DNA from: Clostridiales bacterium | GTDB taxonomy: Bacteria; Bacillota; Clostridia; Oscillospirales; Acutalibacteraceae | Assembly: GCA_012522615.1 (NCBI GenBank) | Contig: JAAYKB010000086.1 | Coordinates: forward strand, 1 to 23,180 | Direction: 5' to 3' | DNA length: 23,180 nucleotides | In this document: positions 1 to 5,945 of the stretch, piece by piece | How positions within the stretch are numbered: the stretch's first letter is position 1 | How the letters are laid out: the number at the start of each line of letters is the position of its first letter | The notes under the pieces: generated by a model | Told to the model about the DNA's origin: nothing | What the model saw: only the letters and a program-made list of their open reading frames with translations | Database searches by the model: none | Program-made: the position numbers and the translations under genes

Positions 1-201
1 CCGCGCGTTTCCCATTCCCTGCTTGCGGCAACTCCGCCGGGCTGCGACGCGATGCAGTTTCTTGCGGGGCTGTATGAATTAAGCTCGGTCGGTGAAATTG
101 CTTCAATGCCCCCCGAATTTTTGCAAACCGGCGGGCATACTATCACTTTGAAGGACGCTGCATGGAGACTTGCGGGTATTGACATCGGCATATCGGTTTA
201 G
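1..201 (+). CDS. C-terminal fragment of an unrecognised protein
   Basis: Frame 1 is open from the window edge to a TAG at 199-201 and gives 66 residues, so the start lies outside the window. I do not recognise the family. The fragment is mixed in character, with no obvious membrane segment or catalytic motif, and it ends in a short hydrophobic run (GIDIGISV). It reads in the same direction as greA. The last codons double as the spacer of a perfect sigma-A promoter for greA. In other Clostridia dusB or coaX may precede greA, but this tail does not clearly match either, so I assign no function. Confidence 0.6.
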   Translation, partial: PRVSHSLLAATPPGCDAMQFLAGLYELSSVGEIASMPPEFLQTGGHTITLKDAAWRLAGIDIGISV

Positions 202-207
202 TATAAT
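179..207 (+). promoter_or_regulatory. Consensus sigma-A promoter for greA
   Basis: TTGACA (179-184), a 17-nt spacer and TATAAT (202-207) match the consensus in all twelve positions with optimal spacing. The -10 box begins directly after the TAG stop of the upstream gene. The predicted start is near 214, leaving a leader of about 114 nt before the greA start codon. Confidence 0.9.
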
Positions 208-222
208 ACCTGTTATGACGCT

Positions 223-275
223 GGCGTAATTGCGCCTATTATACTTCGAAGAGAAACCGATTCTGTCGGTTTCTT
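223..275 (+). promoter_or_regulatory. Two hairpins in the greA leader
   Basis: A short stem GGCG/CGCC (223-226 with 233-236, loop of 6) is followed by a stronger stem AGAAACCGA/TCGGTTTCT (252-260 with 266-274, loop of 5). No U-tract follows the second stem, so it is not an ordinary terminator. It may stabilise the mRNA or cause pausing. Confidence 0.5.
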
Positions 276-327
276 GGAATATTTGAGGAAAAATACTAAA
301 ATTCGCTCCGAAGGAGACCGTGCAGAA

Positions 328-801
328 ATGAACAAAGAGACTGTTATCACGGGTGAAGGCCTGAAGCGTCTTGAACGCGAGCTTGAAGAGTTAAAAACAG
401 TAAAGCGCAAAGAGATTGCCGAAAAAATAAAGATCGCATTGTCCTTTGGCGATCTGACGGAAAACAGCGAGTACGACGAAGCCAAAAACGAACAGGCGCT
501 TATTGAAGGACGAATCAGCGAGATTGAAAATCAGCTTAAAAACGTCCGCGTGCTTGATGAAAGTCAATTAAGCACCGAGATTGTCCATATAGGTTCCCGC
601 CTGAAGGTCAAGAATCTTGATACCAAGGAGGTTGAAACCTACAAAATAGTAGGCTCAACCGAGGCCGACCCGCTCAACGGACGTATTTCCGACGAGTCGC
701 CTGTCGGCAGGGCGTTTATTTCACTTTCTCAGGGTGACAAGGTTGAAATCGAGACCCCCAACGGCATTATAAGATATGAGATCGTGGAGATTATGAAATA
801 G
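328..801 (+). CDS. greA: Transcription elongation factor GreA
   Basis: GreA binds in the secondary channel of RNA polymerase and stimulates cleavage of backtracked RNA, freeing arrested complexes. The 157-residue product has the usual family length (about 158). An N-terminal antiparallel coiled coil (about residues 8-75) carries the tip motif GDLTENSEYDEAKNEQ, whose acidic residues help hold the catalytic Mg2+. A FKBP-like C-terminal domain follows, with the SPVGRAFI and GDKVEIETPNG stretches. I chose ATG 328 because AAGGAG (311-316) precedes it and it gives family length. An in-frame ATG at 274 would add 18 residues and lacks a good ribosome site. A perfect promoter lies upstream and a hairpin downstream. 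greA next to lysS is a common order in Clostridia. Confidence 0.96.
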   Translation: MNKETVITGEGLKRLERELEELKTVKRKEIAEKIKIALSFGDLTENSEYDEAKNEQALIEGRISEIENQLKNVRVLDESQLSTEIVHIGSRLKVKNLDTKEVETYKIVGSTEADPLNGRISDESPVGRAFISLSQGDKVEIETPNGIIRYEIVEIMK

Positions 802-823
802 CCCGGCTCTGCGCCGGAGGAGT

Positions 824-859
824 ACAGGCGCGGTGACCTTCGGGTTGCCCGCCTGTTTT
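824..859 (+). terminator. UUCG-loop hairpin between greA and lysS
   Basis: ACAGGCG (824-830) pairs with CGCCTGT (850-856), and GGTGACC (832-838) pairs with GGTTGCC (843-849) with two G-U pairs. C831 is bulged and the loop is TTCG (839-842). Four T residues (856-859) follow. This is a stable hairpin with a short U-tract: probably a partial terminator or attenuator that lowers read-through from greA into lysS. Confidence 0.7.
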
Positions 860-879
860 GTTATCAAAAAGGATTCCAT

Positions 880-901
880 AGGAAAGGGTACGATAGCGTT
901 G
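880..901 (+). promoter_or_regulatory. Ribosome-binding site and TTG start of lysS
   Basis: AGGAAAGGG (880-888) sits about 10 nt before TTG 899-901. The same GGAAAGG element with 9-11 nt spacing precedes several other genes here. The in-frame ATG at 929 has only AGGGAG 15 nt away, which is too far, and the GTG at 833 lies inside the UUCG hairpin. Confidence 0.65.
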
Positions 902-2410
902 GATAACAGGGAGAATAATAACAGCGGCATGCCGGCCGAAATCAGCGAACAGGAGCTCAGCGAGCTTTTGCAGATACGCCGCGACAAGCTTTCGGCGCTG
1001 CAGGAGGCGGGTAAAGACCCGTTTCATATCACAAAATGGAACAGGACCCATCTTGCCAAGGATATAGTTGACCGTTTTGATGAGCTTGAGGGGCAGGCCG
1101 TTTCGATAGCCGGCCGTATAATGACGTGGCGTGATATGGGCAAGGCCAGCTTTATCGACCTGCGCGACGGGTCGGGACGTATCCAGGTTTATATCCGCAT
1201 TAATGACGTCGGCGAGGAAGCCTACGCCGAGTTCGGACGCTGGGATACCGGCGATATTATCGGGGTCGAGGGAACGGTTTTCAGAACCCGCCGCGGAGAG
1301 ATATCGGTTCATGCGACCTCGCTGAAGCTGCTGTCAAAATCCCTGATACCACTGCCGGACAAGTTCCACGGGCTGAAGGACCCAGATACCCGTTACCGCC
1401 AGCGTTATGTTGATTTGATTATCAATCCCGAGGTCAAGGATACATTTATCAAGCGCAGCAGGATTATCTCCCTTATCCGCGAATTTCTTGACGCGAGAGG
1501 GTATATCGAGGTTGATACGCCGGTTCTCCACACCCTTGAAATCGGCGCGGCCGCCCGCCCCTTTATCACCCACCACAACACCCTGGATATGGATATGTAT
1601 CTGCGGATTGAAACCGAGCTTTATCTGAAGCGGCTTATCGTCGGCGGGTTTGACAAGGTTTACGAGATCGGGCGGATATTCCGCAACGAGGGAATGAGCA
1701 TCAAGCACAATCCCGAATTTACCACGGTTGAGCTGTACGAGGCCTATGCGGACTATAAGGATATGATGGACCTCATTGAGGAGATGTATGCCACCCTTGC
1801 GCGCAAGGTCTGCGGCTCCGATGTTATTTCATATCAGGGGACCGAGATAAATATGGGCGCGCCGTGGGAGCGCCTTACGATGGCGGAGGCCGTTAAAAAA
1901 TATGCCGGGGTCGACTATTACGACTGGAAGACCGACGAGGACGCCCGGAAGGCCGCCGACGCAAAGGGCGTCCGGTATGAGAAGCACGCGGCGACCAAGG
2001 GTGACATTCTGGCGGAGTTTTTTGAGACCTTTGTCGAGGAAAAGCTGATTCAGCCAACCTTTATTTACGATTATCCGGTCGAAATATCCCCGCTTGCCAA
2101 AAGGAAGGCGGATGAACCCGACTTCACCGAACGGTTTGAGTTCTTTATAACGGCTCGCGAGATGGGCAATGCGTTTTCGGAGCTAAACGACCCGATTGAC
2201 CAGCGCGAACGGTTTGTCAGGCAGGTTGCCGAAAAGCGGGCGCAGGGCGCAAACGCCGAGGTGGACGAGGATTTCCTCACCGCGCTCGAATACGGTATGC
2301 CCCCGACGGGCGGTCTCGGGTTCGGTCTTGACAGGCTTGTGATGCTGCTGACCGACCAATATTCCATCCGCGACGTTCTTCTGTTCCCGACAATGAAGCC
2401 GAGGGATTGA
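899..2410 (+). CDS. lysS: Lysyl-tRNA synthetase, class II
   Basis: LysRS charges tRNA-Lys with lysine using ATP in the cytoplasm. From TTG 899 the product is 503 residues, normal for bacterial class II LysRS. An N-terminal OB-fold anticodon-binding domain (about 60-170, including VSIAGRIMTWRDMGK and FIDLRDGSGRIQVY) precedes the catalytic core. Motif 1 lies around IEVDTPVLHTLEIGAAARPF, motif 2 is RIFRNEGMSIKHNPEFTTVE, and motif 3 is GLGFGLDRLVMLLTD near the C-terminus. Many homologues read IPGGA before the ARPF stretch; here it is LEIGAA, which I read as lineage variation. No T-box leader is visible. The alternative start at ATG 929 would give 493 residues. The gene probably shares transcripts with greA and the downstream membrane protein. 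Confidence 0.96.
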   Translation: MDNRENNNSGMPAEISEQELSELLQIRRDKLSALQEAGKDPFHITKWNRTHLAKDIVDRFDELEGQAVSIAGRIMTWRDMGKASFIDLRDGSGRIQVYIRINDVGEEAYAEFGRWDTGDIIGVEGTVFRTRRGEISVHATSLKLLSKSLIPLPDKFHGLKDPDTRYRQRYVDLIINPEVKDTFIKRSRIISLIREFLDARGYIEVDTPVLHTLEIGAAARPFITHHNTLDMDMYLRIETELYLKRLIVGGFDKVYEIGRIFRNEGMSIKHNPEFTTVELYEAYADYKDMMDLIEEMYATLARKVCGSDVISYQGTEINMGAPWERLTMAEAVKKYAGVDYYDWKTDEDARKAADAKGVRYEKHAATKGDILAEFFETFVEEKLIQPTFIYDYPVEISPLAKRKADEPDFTERFEFFITAREMGNAFSELNDPIDQRERFVRQVAEKRAQGANAEVDEDFLTALEYGMPPTGGLGFGLDRLVMLLTDQYSIRDVLLFPTMKPRD

Positions 2411-2464
2411 AGATGCATAACTGACAATGGTAATAAAATTATCAGCAGGAAAGGCATGGTTTGT

Positions 2465-3190
2465 ATGGCCAGAGAATGGGCGCTTCGGGGTGTGAGCGAG
2501 GATGAGCTTCGTCCTACACCTAAGCCCGAGGGTCCGAAAACTCCCCGCGGCAAGCTCGAGAACTATTGGTATCATTATAAATGGCATACCGTTGCCGTTG
2601 CCGCAATCGTTGTGATACTCTCTGTTATTATCGGTCAGATAGTGACCAGGGATGATCCCGACTATAACCTCACACTGGTCACCAAAAGCTATGTTACCGA
2701 CACCGCCAAGCTGAAGCTGGAATCCGAGCTCGCGGGCTTCGGCAGGGATATTGACGGCGACGGCAAGGTTGAAGTCAGGATAGACGCCATTATCCTGTCC
2801 GATGACGCCCAGATGGGATACGCCAATAAGCAAAAGCTGATTGCCCAGCTGGCGGCGGGGGACACCATGTTTTATATATTCGACAAGCCCTCATACGAGG
2901 AAAATATAGAAAGGCTCGAAACCGGCGATTACCGGTTTTTCGCACCAATCGGGGCTGCGGTCGACGGTATTGTTGAAACCGAAGAAAACTATTGGAACTG
3001 GAAGGGCAGCCAGCTTCAAAAATACGAGGAATTCAAGGATCTGCCCGAGGAGATTTATTTCGGCGTCCGCAGCGTATCCGGAACCTCGGATAATAAGAAA
3101 AGCAAAAAGCTGCACGAGGAAAGCCTTGAACTGCTTGAAGCATTTTTAACAAAAAAGCCCCTTACCTCAGCCACAACAGCCGATAAGTAG
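2465..3190 (+). CDS. Unrecognised single-helix membrane protein with a Ca-loop-like motif
   Basis: I do not recognise a named family. The 241-residue product has a basic, proline-rich cytoplasmic N-terminus of about 40 residues ending in ENYWYHYKWH, one membrane helix (about 42-61) and an exported domain of about 180 residues. DIDGDGKVEV (about 95-104) has the D-x-D-x-D-G spacing of an EF-hand or dockerin-type calcium loop, but only one copy. The topology suggests a signal-anchored protein with its C-terminal domain outside. I prefer ATG 2465 over ATG 2456: the ribosome site AGGAAAGG ends at 2454, 1 nt before 2456 but 10 nt before 2465. It lies 54 bp after lysS and 37 bp before ilvD, so it is probably co-transcribed. 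Its function is unknown. Confidence 0.8.
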   Translation: MAREWALRGVSEDELRPTPKPEGPKTPRGKLENYWYHYKWHTVAVAAIVVILSVIIGQIVTRDDPDYNLTLVTKSYVTDTAKLKLESELAGFGRDIDGDGKVEVRIDAIILSDDAQMGYANKQKLIAQLAAGDTMFYIFDKPSYEENIERLETGDYRFFAPIGAAVDGIVETEENYWNWKGSQLQKYEEFKDLPEEIYFGVRSVSGTSDNKKSKKLHEESLELLEAFLTKKPLTSATTADK

Positions 3191-3227
3191 ATACGGCGGC
3201 AAACGCCGCTATGAAAGGACTGATTCT

Positions 3228-4889
3228 ATGCGAAGCAATCTTATGAAGGAGGGCGCGTCCCGTGCGCCACACCGTTCGCTGCTCAAGGCGCTCGGCATAA
3301 CCGACGCCGAAATGAAGCGTCCGTTTATTGCCGTTGTAAGTTCAAAGAGCGATTATATACCCGGACACGTCCATCTTGATACCATAACCAAGGCGGTCGA
3401 GGCCGGAATCCGCAATGCGGGCGGCGTCCCGTTCACCTTTAACACCATAGGGGTGTGCGACGGGCTTGCGATGAACCACAAGGGCATGAAGTACTCGCTT
3501 TGCTCGCGCGAGCTTATCGCCGATTCGATTGAGGTCATGCTGACCGCCCATCCCATGGACGCGGCCGTCTTCATACCCAACTGCGACAAGATAGTCCCGG
3601 GTATGCTGATGGCGGCATGCCGTATGAATATACCCTCAATCTTTGTGAGCGGCGGCCCCATGATGCCGGGCACCCACGGCAGCCGCAGACTAAGCCTGAC
3701 CGACATGTTTGAAGCTGTCGGTTCATGTGCCGCCGGACGTATGGATGAGCAAGAAATGAGCCTGCTTGAGGAGAGGGCGTGCCCCGGCTGCGGCTCCTGC
3801 TCCGGTATGTTTACCGCCAACTCGATGAACTGCCTGACCGAGGTTATCGGCATGGCGCTGCCCGGAAACGGAACCATTCCGGCCGTCAATGCCGCGCGTA
3901 TCCGCCTTGCCAAGGAAACAGGCGAGCAGGTCATGACCCTTCTCAAAAACAATATACGCCCCCTCGATATTATAACCCCTGCCGCCCTTGAAAACGCGCT
4001 TCGGGCGGATATGGCAATCGGATGCTCCTCAAATACGGTGTTGCATGTGACCGCGCTGTCCTATGCCGCCGGCTGCCCGATATCGCTCGAATACATCGAC
4101 GAAATCGGCAGATCGACCCCCCAGATATGCAAGCTAAGCCCCGCCAGCGAGGTTTTTCTGACCGACCTGAACGAGGTCGGCGGCATCCAGTCAATGCTCA
4201 AGGAGCTTGATCGCAGGGGTCTTATAAACCGCGATATCCCCACCGTAAGCGGCACTGTCGGCGAACGTCTTGACGGGGCGCCGGACGCCGACGGCAATGT
4301 TATCCGCAGACTGGAAGACCCGTTCAGAAAGGACGGCGGCATTGCCATCCTGTTTGGAAACCTCGCGAGCGAGGGCGCGGTGGTCAAGCAGGGCGCCGTG
4401 AAGCCCGAAATGATGGTACACAGCGGCCCGGCGCGCGTCTTTGACTGCGAGGAGGACGCCAACGACGCCATACTCGGCGGAAAAATCAAGCCGGGCGACG
4501 TGGTCGTCATACGCTACGAAGGGCCCAAGGGCGGGCCGGGCATGCGCGAGATGCTCTCCCCTACCGCCAACATTGCGGGCATGGGGCTTGACGACAGAGT
4601 TGCCCTGATTACCGACGGGCGTTTTTCGGGCGCGACACGCGGCGCCTCTATCGGTCATGTTTCCCCCGAGGCGGCGGCGGGCGGTCTTATCGCCCTTGTC
4701 GAGGAGGGCGACACCATATCCATAGACATACCCAACCGCAGACTTGAGCTTTTGGTCGATGAAAAGATTCTTGAAGCCCGCCGGGCGTCATTAAAGCCGT
4801 ATATACAAAATCTTACCGGCTATGCCAAACGGTACGCCCAGCACGTTACCAGCGGGTCTACCGGCGCGGTGTTCGACGATATGATATAA
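3228..4889 (+). CDS. ilvD: Dihydroxy-acid dehydratase IlvD
   Basis: IlvD dehydrates 2,3-dihydroxy-isovalerate and 2,3-dihydroxy-3-methylvalerate to the 2-keto acids, the third common step of valine and isoleucine synthesis. The 553-residue product has family length. Landmarks are SDYIPGHVHL (about 41-50), CDGLAMNHKGMKYS (77-90), NCDKIVPGM (118-126) and CPGCGSCSGMFTANSMNC (185-202), which include the iron-sulfur ligands. The early motif reads PGH, as in the E. coli enzyme, rather than the PCN of plant-type [2Fe-2S] enzymes. This suggests an oxygen-labile [4Fe-4S] cluster. ATG 3228 follows GAAAGG with 9 nt spacing. No other ilv or leu gene is in the window, so the gene is separated from the rest of its pathway. 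A strong terminator follows. Confidence 0.96.
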   Translation: MRSNLMKEGASRAPHRSLLKALGITDAEMKRPFIAVVSSKSDYIPGHVHLDTITKAVEAGIRNAGGVPFTFNTIGVCDGLAMNHKGMKYSLCSRELIADSIEVMLTAHPMDAAVFIPNCDKIVPGMLMAACRMNIPSIFVSGGPMMPGTHGSRRLSLTDMFEAVGSCAAGRMDEQEMSLLEERACPGCGSCSGMFTANSMNCLTEVIGMALPGNGTIPAVNAARIRLAKETGEQVMTLLKNNIRPLDIITPAALENALRADMAIGCSSNTVLHVTALSYAAGCPISLEYIDEIGRSTPQICKLSPASEVFLTDLNEVGGIQSMLKELDRRGLINRDIPTVSGTVGERLDGAPDADGNVIRRLEDPFRKDGGIAILFGNLASEGAVVKQGAVKPEMMVHSGPARVFDCEEDANDAILGGKIKPGDVVVIRYEGPKGGPGMREMLSPTANIAGMGLDDRVALITDGRFSGATRGASIGHVSPEAAAGGLIALVEEGDTISIDIPNRRLELLVDEKILEARRASLKPYIQNLTGYAKRYAQHVTSGSTGAVFDDMI

Positions 4890-4906
4890 TCTCTTTGACG
4901 ATTTTT

Positions 4907-4945
4907 AAAAGGCAGGAAACCGTAGTAATGGTTTCCTGCCTTTTT
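4907..4945. terminator. Bidirectional terminator between ilvD and uppP
   Basis: GGCAGGAAACC (4911-4921) and GGTTTCCTGCC (4930-4940) form a perfect 11-bp stem with an 8-nt loop. TTTTT follows on the plus strand, and AAAA precedes on the plus strand, giving a U-tract in the minus transcript. It lies between the convergent genes ilvD and uppP and can serve both. Confidence 0.93.
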
Positions 4946-4978
4946 GCGTATGATAAAAGATAATCGGTGATGGTAAGC

Positions 4979-5854
4979 CTACCGCATAATAAATCCGAAA
5001 TAGATTACCACCAGAACTCCGAGCGCTATTCTGTAATATCCGAAAGGCTTGAAATCGTGCTTTTTGATAAAGCTTATTAAAAACCTGATGACAGCCATCG
5101 ACACAAGGAAGGCAACGACAAAGCCTGTCAGCAAAACCGCCCATTCGAGGCCGCTGAACAGGGCGGAATACTGGGAGCCGTATTTCTCCCCGCTTTCCAG
5201 CGCAAACTTGAGCAGCCTTATGGCACTTCCGCCCAGCATGGCGGGGATGGCCATAAAAAACGAAAATTCCGCCGCGACATACCGGGACGCGCCGAGGAAT
5301 ACCGCGCCCAGTATGGTGGCCCCCGATCTCGAGGTTCCGGGAATCAGGGCGAGCATCTGGCAAGCCCCGATAAGCAGCGCGGTCTTATAGTCCATCTGCG
5401 AAAAATTATGTATTCTCGGCTGCCTTTTGCTGTTCTCGAGCCATAAAAACAGAAAGCCGTACAGGATAAGGGTCGCGGCAATCACATAGGGGGTGGACAA
5501 AACCCCGTCTATCGCATCGTCGAACAAAACCCCGACTATTCCGGCCGGCACGCTGGCAATAAGCACCTTTAACCAAAGCGACAGGGTCTGCCCTCTTTCC
5601 TCGGCGCTTTTTTTGCGCGAAAAGGGGTTCAGCTTACGGAAATACAGCACAAGCACGGCAAGTATTGAGCCGAGCTGGATAAACACCTTGAAGAAATCAA
5701 AGAAGTCCTTATTTCTCTCCTGCACCGTGCTGACCGTCATATGAATGAACTCGTCAAAAAGAAGCATATGCCCGGTGCTGCTGATAGGAAGCCACTCGGT
5801 GATTCCCTGCACAATCCCCATAAGTATGGATTTCAATATTTCATAAATAACCAT
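4979..5854 (-). CDS. uppP: Undecaprenyl-diphosphatase UppP (BacA family)
   Basis: UppP removes a phosphate from undecaprenyl diphosphate to regenerate the lipid carrier for peptidoglycan and other surface polymers. Overproduction is known to give bacitracin resistance. The 291-residue product is strongly hydrophobic, with about eight membrane segments. The first signature is QGITEWLPISSTGHM (16-30); in E. coli the first residue of the ExxxE motif is Glu, but here it is Gln16. The second signature is PGTSRSG (172-178) with the catalytic Arg176. The start has GGAAAGG about 10 nt upstream. The gene follows the Clp ATPase gene by 91 bp containing a terminator hairpin, so it probably has its own weak promoter or depends on read-through. 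Confidence 0.95.
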   Translation of the reverse strand: MVIYEILKSILMGIVQGITEWLPISSTGHMLLFDEFIHMTVSTVQERNKDFFDFFKVFIQLGSILAVLVLYFRKLNPFSRKKSAEERGQTLSLWLKVLIASVPAGIVGVLFDDAIDGVLSTPYVIAATLILYGFLFLWLENSKRQPRIHNFSQMDYKTALLIGACQMLALIPGTSRSGATILGAVFLGASRYVAAEFSFFMAIPAMLGGSAIRLLKFALESGEKYGSQYSALFSGLEWAVLLTGFVVAFLVSMAVIRFLISFIKKHDFKPFGYYRIALGVLVVIYFGFIMR

Positions 5855-5895
5855 AAATCAAAATCCCTTTCCGCAAAACGTGTAAAATAACGCTT

Positions 5896-5928
5896 AAACG
5901 GCCGGGCATGCCGACACCCGGCCGTTTT
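5896..5928 (-). terminator. Terminator after the Clp ATPase gene
   Basis: AAACGGCCGGG (5896-5906) and CCCGGCCGTTT (5917-5927) form an 11-bp stem with a 10-nt loop, just past the stop codon of the minus-strand Clp gene. The U-tract on the minus strand is short (TTT), so termination may be partial and allow some read-through to uppP. Confidence 0.75.
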
Positions 5929-5945
5929 ATACTATTCGCTTGCGT

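Noticed and set aside
213..485. 90-codon minus-strand ORF over greA
   Set aside because: Antisense to greA with low-complexity Ser-rich translation; a shadow of the coding frame.
833..898. GTG 833 as the start of lysS
   Set aside because: It lies inside the UUCG hairpin and adds 22 residues unlike LysRS N-termini.
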